The notes: generated by a model not told the origin, from the sequence alone. Positions 17,888 to 27,389 are shown, counted from the stretch's first letter. The stretch is DNA of 64,000 bases from Gracilibacillus salinarum (GCF_022919575.1 NZ_CP095071.1:4288001-4352000), one strand, 5' to 3'. Program-made: numbers and translations.

Positions 17888-18580
17888 TTGTGCAGAACTC
17901 CTTTTTCTAGTAGTATTTTCTTATTCGTTCAGGGTTATGTGTGAATTTTAGCGAAACTTTACCTGTTTAAATTCGTATAGTATGTAGAGTTCATATCCAT
18001 ATTTTGGAGGTCATGTAATGTATATAACTATATTTGATGATATTGTTAGCGTTTTGCATAAGGATTATGCTGGCTGTTTAGACAAGGTAGGCTGGGATAA
18101 TCCCGACTTTTACCGTAATGAAATTAAAAAACGGCAAGAGCAAGGCAAAATAACGGATCAAAAATTTGCAGAACTCGTTCAGGATTACCTATTAGATTTT
18201 AAAGATTTACATATGCATTTTAAATACGCTGTGAATTCCCGTGAAAACAACATAACAGACGCGGGGTTCGTTGTAAGAAGGTACAAAGATGCTCTTTATG
18301 TAGTAGCTACAGGAAAAGAAAATCGTTTGAATCCAGGGGATGTCATTCTAAAGTTGGATGGAAGAACTGTCTCAGAGTTAGCTGAATTTCATCAAAGACA
18401 ACTAAGGGAGTCAGAGCCAGAGCGGGAAAATTGGACTGCGATTGTTCCGTTGTATAAAACGATGGAAATAAAAGATAAGGAAGGTAATGCGTTTCTTTTA
18501 GAAATAAAGAAATATGAAAAAGAACAGCATCACGGAGAGTATAGTCTTAAAGAAATAGAAGAGGGTACATTAATTATAAA

Positions 18581-20110
18581 CTCAACTTTCGCACACTGAA
18601 ATAGGCAGGTAAGCCCTGATATAGTTGGGTAAGCCTGCGATCCAGTGTTGGACTTGACTTTTGATTAATTTTTGTACCTTCTTGTTGCTCTGTTTCAAGG
18701 CATCTTCAAGAAGCTCGATCAACTGCTGAAGTGCCACAGCCCAATCAAGATCATGAACTTCATCACTTAATTCATAAAACATGCCGCCAAGTGTTCTCTC
18801 ATCTGTGCTACATCGGTTTTGCCACGAGAGAATAATATATCGTGCGAATACGATGGTCGTATGACTAATTAAGCCGTCATATGAACGACTTTGGAACTCT
18901 TTTTGGAGTTTCAAAAGAGACTTTGTTGTTTTGAAAAAAACTTCAATGTCCCAGCGTATCCCATAAATACGAATGATTTCTTGATCACTTAGGGTACAGT
19001 CGGTGCTTAAAATAGCTAACCATTCGCTTTTTTTATTTCGATTACGCACAAAGACCACTTTAATAGGCACGCCATTCGCTTGTGTCGTATGAATCGAACG
19101 AAGAATGCTTTTCTTTCCACCTGTTGGTTTCGCAAAACGATAAAGTTCCTTTAAGCTTACACGTTGGCCATTCACAAGGTAACGCTGCTTCAAGTTCTTT
19201 ACCATGCCAATGACCTCAAGTCCTTGCTCTTTTATTTCCTTAACGAGAGGCTGATACGTGAACCAAGAGTCCATCAGCACATAGGAAGCATCAATACCGG
19301 CATTCATTGCGCGTTTAACCATACCTGGTAGTTGCTCAGGTGCGGTTTGTAATGCTTCTACTCTGCGTTTATAACCGGAACTACGCTTATCAACTTTTGA
19401 TGATATACCATTAATTTGGCTTTTCTTCGAGCTCAATAAAGAAAAGTCCACTGGAATGAATGTGGCACCATCTGACCAGCCAAGAGTCAGCATACGAAAC
19501 CCTTTATAGAAGCGCATTTTTTGGGATGCATGGTCAAAACAGCGCGCTAATAATTCAACCGATTTACTGCGATTACGATCATACGAAGAATCATCTACAA
19601 TCAATACTTTCGGGCGATCATGACTCGTTAAGTTGGTTACTTTTCCAATGGTATGAGCACTTAGAAACAGTAAAAACCTTCTCCAAGCAAATGTTGACTT
19701 GTTTAAAAAACGATAGACGGCATTCTTTTCTGGACAATCATTCGCTTTGGTACTTTGAAGTACTTGATACCAGTTCTTATTTTCAAAGATCAAACAAAAA
19801 ATCAATTGAAAAAGATAGGCACAAGTAAAGCCTACAGACTTTGTAATACCAGCTTTTCTAAGATGTTTAAACACGTCCAATTCTCTAAATGTTGATTTTA
19901 ATTCATTTGGTAGTTGCTTATTTAGGTCATTATTCGCTATCATATAGGAGACACCTCTTCTGTATTGGTAGTGTTTTCTCGTCAATTACACTATACCAAA
20001 TGTTGAGGTGTTTTTTTATACCTAATTCGATTGTCAATGACCATATTTGAACAGTAATAAGCTTTGCAGCTAGTTATATTGAGTGCTTTTTTCTAGCTGC
20101 GAAAGTTGAG
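18581..20110 (-). mobile_element. IS4-family insertion sequence (1530 bp)
   Basis: The ends are inverted repeats starting CTCAACTTTCGCA (18581-18593 and 20098-20110), and the element is flanked by the 7-bp direct repeat TTATAAA (18574-18580, 20111-20117). It contains one transposase gene on the minus strand. The stop codon of that gene lies inside the left terminal repeat, so almost no non-coding sequence separates gene and end. Both ends are intact, which is consistent with a recent insertion. Confidence 0.93.
18582..19943 (-). CDS. IS4-family DDE transposase
   Basis: 453 residues from the ATG at 19943, with GAGGTGTCTCC upstream. DDE residues are readable: Asp117 (VLIVDDSSYDR), Asp225 (YVLMDSWFTY) and Glu334 within YGIRWDIEVFFKTTK. 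The last segment fits the IS4 signature Y-(2)-R-(3)-E-(6)-K (Tyr327, Arg330, Glu334, Lys341). It is full length with no frameshift, so it may be active. The gene interrupts an S41 peptidase gene in the opposite orientation. Confidence 0.93.
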   Translation of the reverse strand: MIANNDLNKQLPNELKSTFRELDVFKHLRKAGITKSVGFTCAYLFQLIFCLIFENKNWYQVLQSTKANDCPEKNAVYRFLNKSTFAWRRFLLFLSAHTIGKVTNLTSHDRPKVLIVDDSSYDRNRSKSVELLARCFDHASQKMRFYKGFRMLTLGWSDGATFIPVDFSLLSSKKSQINGISSKVDKRSSGYKRRVEALQTAPEQLPGMVKRAMNAGIDASYVLMDSWFTYQPLVKEIKEQGLEVIGMVKNLKQRYLVNGQRVSLKELYRFAKPTGGKKSILRSIHTTQANGVPIKVVFVRNRNKKSEWLAILSTDCTLSDQEIIRIYGIRWDIEVFFKTTKSLLKLQKEFQSRSYDGLISHTTIVFARYIILSWQNRCSTDERTLGGMFYELSDEVHDLDWAVALQQLIELLEDALKQSNKKVQKLIKSQVQHWIAGLPNYIRAYLPISVCES

Positions 20111-20870
20111 TTATAAAGCTTACAGACTTTATGGATCACCAGGCAGTTAAAGCGTTAGTAAGAGATAACGAATTCCTGATAAAAAATTGTACAAACCTTA
20201 TAATTGATGTACGTGTTAATAAAGGTGGTAGTGATTTAGCTTTCTTCGAATTACTTCCTTATCTTTTTACTGGTGAAAAAGTAGATCTAAACAGTTTTAA
20301 TGATGATAAGATGTTGACTAACTGTACCGATCGAAATGTGGAAATCCGTACAAAGTTGCTAAAAGATGCTGCGTCATCGATTAAAGATTCCAACACGCTG
20401 GATCAGATCAACACAATGATAATGGAATTGGACAAAAATAGAGGTAAAGGTTTTGTCGAGCTTGACTTTGGAGAAATAGAGAACAGTTTGATCATCAAAA
20501 CAAAAACTGGGCCAGAAAAGGTGACGGTTTTAACGGATGTTTATTGTGGAAGCTCAGGTGATTCATTTGTGGAGCTATGCAAAAACTCCTCAAAAGTCAT
20601 TGTAATGGGAAGACCTACCTTAGGTTTAAACGATTATGCAAATATAGCCATAATGGAATTGGCAGATAAGTTTGAACTGTGGTATCCAACCACTAAACTA
20701 TCTAGAGTGGATGAAGGGAAAGGAATGAGTGGAAAAGGTATTCAGCCTGATATCTACATCCCTTGGAGTCCTCAGCATATAAAAGAAGATGTTGACTTAA
20801 AAGAGGCGCTGCAAAAAGTCACCAAATAATAAGTGGCAAATTTCATCATTATCATTTTCTCCTTGCGTGG

Positions 20871-21120
20871 GATTTATAATGGGGGATTATGTCAGCGTTG
20901 AAGTAATTTTGAAATACTTAGTATGCTGCTGGAATATATATTGCTTCGGTCAACTACACTCCACGTTCAGCGGGAGTCTAGGCGGTTGGCCGAAACAATG
21001 GCTAGCTCTGTAACTAATCCAGCAGGTGTGATATGGAGCACTATCTGCAAGTTTTATACCTTATTTTGTTGCCTTAGAATGAACTGTTTTACGCGTTGTA
21101 AAATATGCGGAGACTGCTTT
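20871..21120 (+). repeat. Decayed copy of the composite inverted-hairpin element
   Basis: Begins with a worn terminal repeat (TTTATAATGGGGGATTATGT). It continues with the interior (GTAATTTTGAAATACTTAGT, CTTCGGTCAACTAC ... GGCGGTTGGCC), heavily substituted and without a right terminal repeat. It occupies most of the gene-free 20830-21139 interval after the S41 pseudogene. Confidence 0.6.
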
Positions 21121-21139
21121 CGGTGGTTGCTAGCCTCGC

Positions 21140-21293
21140 TTTATCACGGTGCTAACCATCCGTAATATCCCCACCTCAAGATTCGAGAGATTATTAAGAA
21201 GCTAAGTGGGGGATAAACGGACGATAACTTCCTGATAAGTTTCGCTAGCAATCAGTGGGGGGTAAAACCCCACTGATTGAAGTCTCACTTTAT
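21140..21293 (+). repeat. Double-hairpin repeat, copy P4 (complete)
   Basis: TTATCACGGTGCTAACCATC ... CCTGATAAG hairpin, then AATCAGTGGGGGGT/ACCCCACTGATT and the end AGTCTCACTTTAT. The right end overlaps the 3' end of the convergent methyltransferase gene and supplies its TGA stop. Confidence 0.9.
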
Positions 21294-22052
21294 CCCGATC
21301 ACTCTCAACCTCTTATAATCCGCAACCCATTGATCATCTTGGAATAACACATCCCGCAGACTATCTTCTACACCACTTATAATTTGTTCCTTCATTTCAT
21401 CAGAGCTATCCTTCAATAGTTCTGTTGCAAACATCTCAACCCAGTTTCTTATCCCTTCCTCACCATCTAACGGTGTTGGTCTGTCAAAATGTTGAGCGAG
21501 TGTCACTCGAAACCCAGCATGCTCCATTAATGCCGTATATTCTGCGATGCTTGGGAAATACCATGGGAACTGTTGATTATGATAGTCGATCCCTGCCTTC
21601 TTAATTTGAAGAATAATTGCATCGGTGATCGTTTCTACATTCCCTTTACCACCGAATTCTGCGACAAATCTGCCACCCGGCTTCAAGCTGTGATATATTC
21701 GTTCAAGTGCTGGTTTGGGCTGTTTTACCCAGTGAAGGGCAGCGTTGGAAAAGACAGCATCAAATTGCTGATGATACTCCATCTCCAAAATGTCTTGAGC
21801 ACTGAAGTGAATGTGAGGATATTTATGTAAGGCTTGCTGGATCATATTCTCGGATTTATCAATGCCTTCTATTGTTACTTGTCTGTGAGAGATTTGATTG
21901 GTTAAATCACCAGTACCACATCCCACATCAAGAATGCTTTCTCCTTTAACAGGTGCTAACAGTTGGACAACATCATTTCCTAACTCAGAAACAAAAGAAT
22001 GGCGGTGATCATAAAATTCCGGATTCCAATAATCCTGTACACGTTCGCTCAT
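21285..22052 (-). CDS. SAM-dependent methyltransferase (trans-aconitate methyltransferase-like)
   Basis: About 255 residues. SAM-binding motif I is ILDVGCGTGDLT (~40-51), the post-I acidic loop is IEGIDKSENMI, and motif IV is FDAVFSNAALHWV, the pattern of the Tam/BioC-like class I methyltransferases. ATG 22052 lies eight bases after AAAGGAGG. The final codons VIGIK plus TGA are read from the terminal bases of repeat P4, so the C-terminus may have been altered by that insertion. Substrate unknown. Confidence 0.88.
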   Translation of the reverse strand: MSERVQDYWNPEFYDHRHSFVSELGNDVVQLLAPVKGESILDVGCGTGDLTNQISHRQVTIEGIDKSENMIQQALHKYPHIHFSAQDILEMEYHQQFDAVFSNAALHWVKQPKPALERIYHSLKPGGRFVAEFGGKGNVETITDAIILQIKKAGIDYHNQQFPWYFPSIAEYTALMEHAGFRVTLAQHFDRPTPLDGEEGIRNWVEMFATELLKDSSDEMKEQIISGVEDSLRDVLFQDDQWVADYKRLRVIGIK

Positions 22053-22231
22053 ATACAATTCCTCCTTTTAATAAATAGTAACCATCAGTTTTCTGTATCA
22101 ATCTTGTCAAATACTACGGAGTAGACATACCTTTTGTGATTAAATGGAATTATTTTCTGTAAGTATACCATTTTATTTGTCTAAAGTGTGGATTATATAT
22201 AGCAGAAAAATGTTAAGATAGTAGTCATGAT

Positions 22232-22326
22232 TTTATCACGGTGTTAACCGTCTGTTTCCTCCCATTTCTTCACAAAGAAGCTAAGTGGGAGGAAACAGAC
22301 GCTAATACCCTGATTAGTTTCGCTAA
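22232..22326 (+). repeat. Double-hairpin repeat, copy P5 (second hairpin missing)
   Basis: TTTATCACGGTGTTAACCGTCTG ... CAGACGCTAATACCCTGATTAG hairpin with a shortened loop; it ends at TTTCGCTAATG without the second hairpin. It sits 27 bp upstream of the EamA transporter start. The region 22059-22231 upstream has no recognisable feature. Confidence 0.85.
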
Positions 22327-22353
22327 TGGGAGTGATTTGCTATTTATCCATAT

Positions 22354-23256
22354 ATGTTAATGGTATTGGTTGTTATTTTTTATGGTGGCAATATTTTAGT
22401 AGGTAAAGCGATTAATGATTTACCACCTTTTACGATCGCTTTTTTTCGATTGTTTATTGCACTTTTGATTTTGCTGCCAATCGGATGGAAATCGGCATGG
22501 CATTACCGGTCTGTCTTTGTGACATACAAATGGCCATTTCTGATGATGACATTATCAGGAATAACCTTTTTTAATACTTTCATTTACGGTGCTTTGCAAT
22601 ATACAACGGCAACAAATGTATCAGTGCTTGAAACCGTTATTCCAGTCGTGACTGTCATTTTCAGTGTGATTCTGCTTAAGGAAAAGCTGCAAAGTGTACA
22701 ATGGATTGGAATTGTTATATCGTTTTTCGGGGCAATTTGGGTAGTACTTGATGGCAGAATAGTAGCGTTATCGTCTATGAACTGGAATGTCGGTGATGGG
22801 ATAATGGTAGGCGCCATCTTCTCCTGGTCTATTTATTCGATATGTGTGAAGAAATATATGCATTTATTTCCAGTGTATGGCGCACTGCTTATCATGACAG
22901 GAATTTCAGTGCTTGTCCTGTTACCAGTTGTCGGGATCGAATGGCTGATAACTGGTATACCTTCCTTTAATGGAGCAGCGCATATTGTTTCATTATTCTA
23001 TTTAGGAATATTTCCATCATTTATTGCTTTGCTATTTTTTAATCGTGCGGTGGATATATTAGGGCCGTCTAAAGCATCGGTATTTTTGAATTTTCTTCCG
23101 GTAGTAACGGTAATTGGAGCTTATTTCTGGTTAGGTGAAACGATTACTACGATGAAAATAATTGGTGCTGTTCTTGTAATAGCAGGTGTGCTTATTACCA
23201 CACAATTCGGAAGAAGAAAGCAAATGGGGGAAGACCTCGATCAAATATCCTCATAA
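22354..23256 (+). CDS. EamA/DMT-family exporter, possibly 5'-truncated
   Basis: 300 residues with ten predicted membrane helices arranged as two EamA repeats (~1-130 and ~145-285), typical of drug/metabolite exporters. The protein begins inside what is normally the first helix (MLMVLVVIFYGGNILVGKAI). The in-frame codons just upstream (FAIYPY) look like native sequence without a start codon, and a stop lies further up. Repeat P5 ends 27 bp upstream, so the original start and ribosome site may have been displaced. Substrate unknown. Confidence 0.82.
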   Translation: MLMVLVVIFYGGNILVGKAINDLPPFTIAFFRLFIALLILLPIGWKSAWHYRSVFVTYKWPFLMMTLSGITFFNTFIYGALQYTTATNVSVLETVIPVVTVIFSVILLKEKLQSVQWIGIVISFFGAIWVVLDGRIVALSSMNWNVGDGIMVGAIFSWSIYSICVKKYMHLFPVYGALLIMTGISVLVLLPVVGIEWLITGIPSFNGAAHIVSLFYLGIFPSFIALLFFNRAVDILGPSKASVFLNFLPVVTVIGAYFWLGETITTMKIIGAVLVIAGVLITTQFGRRKQMGEDLDQISS

Positions 23257-23258
23257 CT

Positions 23259-23300
23259 AGTTAGTGCCACCTTGCTGCAAGATGGCACTAACTTTATTTT
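23259..23300 (+). terminator. Terminator after the EamA gene
   Basis: AGTTAGTGCCA / TGGCACTAACT stem with a T-rich tail, starting two bases after the stop codon. Confidence 0.85.
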
Positions 23301-23320
23301 CTAATTGGCTTACTCTTCTA

Positions 23321-23680
23321 TTACCAACGCAACGCAATAATTACATGACAACAATCTGAATTGGCATCGTTTGAAGAGAATTCTAATCTGATACTATCCG
23401 GGTTAAAATGAACCTCTATTTTGGAGGAAATATCTCCAATCGAATGAATTAGGCGCCTCACCTCTTCATGATTCGAAGCTTGGGCAGCATTCATTAACTC
23501 TGTATCAAATTCTTTGGATTCGGCAAATTTTGTAAGAACCATTCGGGCTTCTTGTAATATTTTTTGTGACTGATTAGCGGATTGATATAGTGTGTTCGGA
23601 TCTACCGGTGGATATGGACGTTGCCAATGATGATAGTTGGAATAGGCAGGAATGAAGTAAGGATAACGAGCATCGTACAT
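23321..23680 (-). CDS. Conserved hypothetical protein (YuzC-like)
   Basis: About 119 residues. It begins MYDARYPYFIPAYSNYHH (aromatic- and Pro-rich), continues PPVDPNTLYQSANQSQKILQ, and ends with a short beta-rich region containing CCHVIIALRW. From memory this resembles B. subtilis YuzC, of unknown function; the match is unverified. ATG 23680 is preferred because GGGGAAGAAAATC precedes it, although an in-frame ATG exists at 23701. Confidence 0.65.
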   Translation of the reverse strand: MYDARYPYFIPAYSNYHHWQRPYPPVDPNTLYQSANQSQKILQEARMVLTKFAESKEFDTELMNAAQASNHEEVRRLIHSIGDISSKIEVHFNPDSIRLEFSSNDANSDCCHVIIALRW

Positions 23681-23772
23681 GATTTTCTTCCCCTTTCCCA
23701 TAAATACATATAGTTATCTATATGCGTTTGTGCTTGTATAAGGGAATAGGCTATACAATTCTGCTAGCATTT

Positions 23773-24069
23773 TTAACTCTCTCTTTGAATGAATTTATAA
23801 AAGACGACAAAGCTGGTGATAAAGAGTAAAAGAGCCGTGCCTAATACAAAATAACCGCCGGCAAACGAATTCGGACTACCGACAAGTACCCAAATCTGAT
23901 AAGTTACAGACACAAGAGAGGTAATGAGAGAAAGGCCACAAATTAAAGAAAGACAATTGTGTTTAATTTCGGTAAAGTAAGAATGTTCATCTCGATATTT
24001 AATTACGGATAACAGTTTAAGTGATGAGAAAAAAACCACGAACGATAAGATTAAAATAGCAAGATTCAT
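23773..24069 (-). CDS. Small three-helix membrane protein, unknown function
   Basis: 98 residues with helices at about 3-22, 42-62 and 70-92. GGAGTGTAGAAATG supplies the ribosome site. No family recognised. Divergent from the DUF6220-like gene. Confidence 0.6.
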   Translation of the reverse strand: MNLAILILSFVVFFSSLKLLSVIKYRDEHSYFTEIKHNCLSLICGLSLITSLVSVTYQIWVLVGSPNSFAGGYFVLGTALLLFITSFVVFYKFIQRES

Positions 24070-24227
24070 TTCTACACTCCTTACACGTGTTCAACTGTAA
24101 ACACATCGTATCAATTGAAACATTTTTCTCCAATAGAAAAAAATAAACTTAATAAAAAATTAATAAATTGCTAAGCTGCTGTTTAGAATTGCTCGATATC
24201 ATGTACTTATCAATAAAAGAGGAGGAC

Positions 24228-24623
24228 ATGATATTGAAATATCGCTTTTTTACCCGTATATATGCAGTACTAGCCATATTATTTCTGCTTAGTGTAATGG
24301 CACAGTTCGTTTTTGCTGGAATGGCCGTGTTTATAAGTCCGCTTCATTGGCAAGAGCACACGTTTTTTATTCACCTGTTTGGATTTAATGTACCATTATT
24401 GATGATAGTGCTTGCCTTGCTTGGCAAATTACCTGGCTGGGCGTATTGGCAATTGTTTGGCATAATGTCTCTCGTATTTGTGATGTATTTTTCCGCAAAT
24501 ATGAGCGGAAAGTTACCTTTGCTTGCTGCTATGCATCCAGTGATTGGCACAGGATTATTGCTTGTTGCTTATTGGAAGGTGATCAAGTTATATCATTATA
24601 TGAAAAAGGAGCAGACACAATGA
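24228..24623 (+). CDS. Four-helix membrane protein (DUF6220-like)
   Basis: About 131 residues with four membrane helices. The pattern FFTRIYAVLAILFLLSVMAQFVFAGMAVF ... HLFGFNVPLLM ... MHPVIGTGLLLVAYW resembles DUF6220 proteins of unknown function. ATG 24228 follows GAGGAGGAC. The stop codon overlaps the next ATG (ATGA), indicating translational coupling with the 63-residue gene downstream. Confidence 0.68.
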   Translation: MILKYRFFTRIYAVLAILFLLSVMAQFVFAGMAVFISPLHWQEHTFFIHLFGFNVPLLMIVLALLGKLPGWAYWQLFGIMSLVFVMYFSANMSGKLPLLAAMHPVIGTGLLLVAYWKVIKLYHYMKKEQTQ

Positions 24624-24811
24624 GATTAGTTATCGGGATAATTATAGGTTTTATCGGTGGTTTTGTGTTAGGCGTTGCATTATCAAGTGTAATCGGCATG
24701 GCTGGTATGCTGTTATTTCAAATGGCACTGGGGATGAAATATCTCTCCGTATATCTAGGTATAATCGGTGCTGTTACAGTACCAGTTATAGATTACAAGC
24801 ACAACGGTTAA
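24620..24811 (+). CDS. Small hydrophobic protein (63 aa)
   Basis: 63 residues with two glycine-rich membrane helices (MRLVIGIIIGFIGGFVLGVA ... MKYLSVYLGIIGAVTVPVI). Its ATG overlaps the stop of the upstream membrane protein by 4 bp and has AAAAGGAG in range. It probably forms a pair with that protein and lies just ahead of the two-component system genes. Function unknown. Confidence 0.65.
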   Translation: MRLVIGIIIGFIGGFVLGVALSSVIGMAGMLLFQMALGMKYLSVYLGIIGAVTVPVIDYKHNG

Positions 24812-24864
24812 ACTGGTTTATCCGTACGCTTTTCTATATAATCATGGCAAAGGCAGGTGTTACG

Positions 24865-25950
24865 ATGTCGATCAAAAAAAGGCTGTTACTTTCTAATATT
24901 GCGATGATTGTCGTACCAGTCATCGGATTTTTGTTAATCGAAATCTTACTTGGTTATCTATTTTTCATAAAAGGTGAGGGAGCTCAGAACGAACAGGTGA
25001 TGCAGTCATTTATGAATTATCGTTTAGCAGCTTTAATTCTTGTGCTCATCGTGACGAATGGATTGTTGACCTATTTTGTCTCACGGACGATCATTAAGCC
25101 GATTCAACAATTAAGAAATGCAGCAGGGGCAATAAAACAAGGAAATCTGAATGATCCTATCAAGTTGCCATCAAATGATGAGCTCGGCGAATTAGCTAAC
25201 ACGATGGAAGAGATGCGTGAGAGTTTGCAAATGGCGAAACAGACACAGGAAAAATATGAAACGAACCGTCGTGAACTGATCGCTAGTATTTCCCATGATC
25301 TACGGACTCCGATTACCTCGATCAAAGGTTATGTCCAGGGCGTGTTAGATGGTGTTGCAGATACAGAGGAAAAACATGATCGATACATGAGAACGATTTA
25401 CAACAAAACCGAAGCATTGGAATATATGGTCGATGAACTGTTTGTTTATTCGAAGCTGGATTTACAACGTATGCCTTTTCACTTTGAAACCATCGATCTT
25501 GTTTCCTATTGTCATGACATAATGGAAGAATTACGATTTCAATATCCGCAGATTGACTTTGTATTTCAGCAATCTGGAAGGATGACGAATATTGAAGCAG
25601 ACCGTGAACAATTACACCGAGCCATATTAAATGTGGTCACGAACAGTGTGAAGTATCAAAATAATAGTAGATCAAAAATTATCTTCTCTATTACAGAAAA
25701 GGAAGAAAATGTTATACTGATGATAAAAGATAATGGTATCGGCATCGATCAGGCTGCAGTACCTTTTGTGTTTGATCAATTTTATCGAACGGACTCATCA
25801 CGTAATTCGGCTACAGGTGGCAGTGGATTAGGACTGGCGATTGTGAAGAAAATTATCGAAATCCATCAGGGCACCGTCTGGGCAGAAAGTGAGCCTGGAA
25901 TAGGCACAACGATTTATTTTCAATTGAAAAAAGGTGAACACGATGAATAA
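24865..25950 (+). CDS. Sensor histidine kinase
   Basis: 361 residues. There are two membrane helices (~10-35 and ~54-76) with a very short extracellular loop (~18 residues), then HAMP (~77-130). HisKA has phospho-acceptor His144 in SISHDLRTPI. The HATPase_c domain shows the N box NVVTNSVKY, G1 DNGIGI, F box and G2 GSGLGLAIV. The short loop suggests sensing within or near the membrane. ATG 24865 is supported by GGCAGGTGT. It overlaps the response regulator by 8 bp. Confidence 0.92.
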   Translation: MSIKKRLLLSNIAMIVVPVIGFLLIEILLGYLFFIKGEGAQNEQVMQSFMNYRLAALILVLIVTNGLLTYFVSRTIIKPIQQLRNAAGAIKQGNLNDPIKLPSNDELGELANTMEEMRESLQMAKQTQEKYETNRRELIASISHDLRTPITSIKGYVQGVLDGVADTEEKHDRYMRTIYNKTEALEYMVDELFVYSKLDLQRMPFHFETIDLVSYCHDIMEELRFQYPQIDFVFQQSGRMTNIEADREQLHRAILNVVTNSVKYQNNSRSKIIFSITEKEENVILMIKDNGIGIDQAAVPFVFDQFYRTDSSRNSATGGSGLGLAIVKKIIEIHQGTVWAESEPGIGTTIYFQLKKGEHDE

Positions 25951-26629
25951 AGTCTTAATTGTGGAAGATGAAATGAGTATTGCTGAACTGGAAAAGGATT
26001 ATTTAGAATTAAGTGGGTTTGATGTGACGATAGCATTGGACGGTGTGTTAGCAAAACGAGCGATCGAGCATCAGGCGTATGATTTAATTATACTGGATAT
26101 TATGTTGCCAGGGACAGATGGCTTGGAGCTGTGTGAACAATTGCGCCGAACATTAGATATTCCGATTTTGATGGTAACTGCACGTAAAGAAGATATTGAT
26201 AAAATAAAGGGCTTTAACCGGGGAGCAGATGACTATATCGTCAAACCTTTCAATCCTAATGAGCTGGTGGCACGAGTAAAAGCTCATTTATCGAGATATA
26301 GAAGGTTGACTAACCGAGAAAGTACTCATCAATTAATCGAAATCGGCAATGTTACGATTGATCCACCCTCTCGAAAAGTTTCAGTTAATGGACAAATAAT
26401 TACGTTAACAGCGAAAGAGTATGATCTACTCTATTTTTTAGCTTGTCATCCTAATCATGTTTTTACGAAAGAACAATTACTTGAAAGAATATGGGGGTTT
26501 GATGCAATAGGTGACAGCTCTACCGTTACCGTCCATATACGTAAGCTCCGTGAAAAAATTGAGGGAAATCCATCCAAGCCCAACGTGATAGAAACGATTT
26601 GGGGTGTGGGTTATCGTTTAAAAAAGTAG
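25943..26629 (+). CDS. OmpR/PhoB-family response regulator
   Basis: 228 residues. The receiver domain (~1-115) has the acidic pair Glu8/Asp9, phospho-acceptor Asp52 (LIILDIMLPG) and the conserved KPF. The winged-helix DNA-binding domain (~130-226) ends VIETIWGVGYRLKK. ATG 25943 overlaps the kinase stop and has AAAGGTG eight bases upstream. Partner of the preceding kinase; target genes may include the ATPase gene eight bases downstream. Confidence 0.93.
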   Translation: MNKVLIVEDEMSIAELEKDYLELSGFDVTIALDGVLAKRAIEHQAYDLIILDIMLPGTDGLELCEQLRRTLDIPILMVTARKEDIDKIKGFNRGADDYIVKPFNPNELVARVKAHLSRYRRLTNRESTHQLIEIGNVTIDPPSRKVSVNGQIITLTAKEYDLLYFLACHPNHVFTKEQLLERIWGFDAIGDSSTVTVHIRKLREKIEGNPSKPNVIETIWGVGYRLKK

Positions 26630-26637
26630 GTGAGAAG

Positions 26638-27381
26638 ATGTATGTAAAGCGAATTTCATTAGATAGGGCAAAGGTTAAATCAAAAACTGACTATCCTTTT
26701 TCCATACCAGTTATTCAAAATTTTGAACAATTGGAAATAGAAAACAATGTTACTTTTTTTGTAGGAGAAAATGGGTCTGGAAAGTCTACCTTGCTAGAAG
26801 CCATAGCGGATAAGTGTGGATTCCATACGGCTGGTGGCGGCCGCAATAATTCCTATGATGCAGAAGCAACGCAATCAGATCTCGGCGATTATGTGACGTT
26901 ATCGTGGCTGCCTAAGATAACGAATGGCTTTTTCTTGCGTGCGGAGACGTTTCATCAGTTTGCTACTTATATTGATTCTTTGGAAGATGATCCATTCTCA
27001 TCTTCCACTAAATACGAAGCGTATGGTGAGGATTCTTTACATCATCAGTCACATGGCGAGTCGTTCTTATCCTTATTTCAGAACCGTTTCCATCAACAAG
27101 CCATCTATTTATTGGACGAGCCTGAGGCTGCTTTGTCTCCGCAACGACAACTCGCCTTTTTACGTATACTGCATGAGTTAGCTTCATCAGGACAGTGTCA
27201 ATTTATTATTGCAACCCATTCGCCGATTTTATTAGGATATCCAGATGCCAAAATATGGAGCTTTGATGATGAGCAGATTGCGGAGGTTAAATACGAAGAT
27301 ACCGATCATTATCAGATTACGAGATTATTCCTGGACAATCGCGAGCGAATGTTAAGCGAACTTTTTAAAGAAAAGGAGTGA
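26638..27381 (+). CDS. AAA-type ATPase (ABC/SMC-like, YhfW/RecF-type small ATPase)
   Basis: About 247 residues. Walker A is FFVGENGSGKSTLLEAI (~40-56), Walker B is IYLLDEPEAALSPQRQ (~155-170), and the switch histidine is in IIATHSPILLGYP. The protein lacks a canonical LSGGQ signature, having SHGESFLSLFQNR instead, as in the small OLD/AAA_21-type ATPases. No membrane partner is adjacent. ATG 26638 follows AGGTGAG closely and lies eight bases after the response regulator, so it is probably in the same operon. Confidence 0.82.
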   Translation: MYVKRISLDRAKVKSKTDYPFSIPVIQNFEQLEIENNVTFFVGENGSGKSTLLEAIADKCGFHTAGGGRNNSYDAEATQSDLGDYVTLSWLPKITNGFFLRAETFHQFATYIDSLEDDPFSSSTKYEAYGEDSLHHQSHGESFLSLFQNRFHQQAIYLLDEPEAALSPQRQLAFLRILHELASSGQCQFIIATHSPILLGYPDAKIWSFDDEQIAEVKYEDTDHYQITRLFLDNRERMLSELFKEKE

Positions 27382-27389
27382 AGTGCAGG

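Larger units (their letters stand above)
18018..20829 (+). pseudogene. S41-family peptidase gene split by an IS4-family insertion
   Basis: The 5' part (18018-18580) and 3' part (20118-20829) join into one 424-residue frame when the IS and one copy of the 7-bp target duplication TTATAAA are removed. The junction then reads ...TLIIKLTDFMDHQAVKALV. The N-terminal half holds a PDZ-like region (~80-120, NPGDVILKLDGR). The C-terminal half has the S41 core (NLIIDVRVNKGGSD, CGSSGDSFVEL with the expected catalytic Ser, GRPTLGLNDYAN). GGAGGTCATGTAATG marks the start. The intact gene would encode a C-terminal-processing-type protease; as it stands it is disrupted. Confidence 0.92.
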
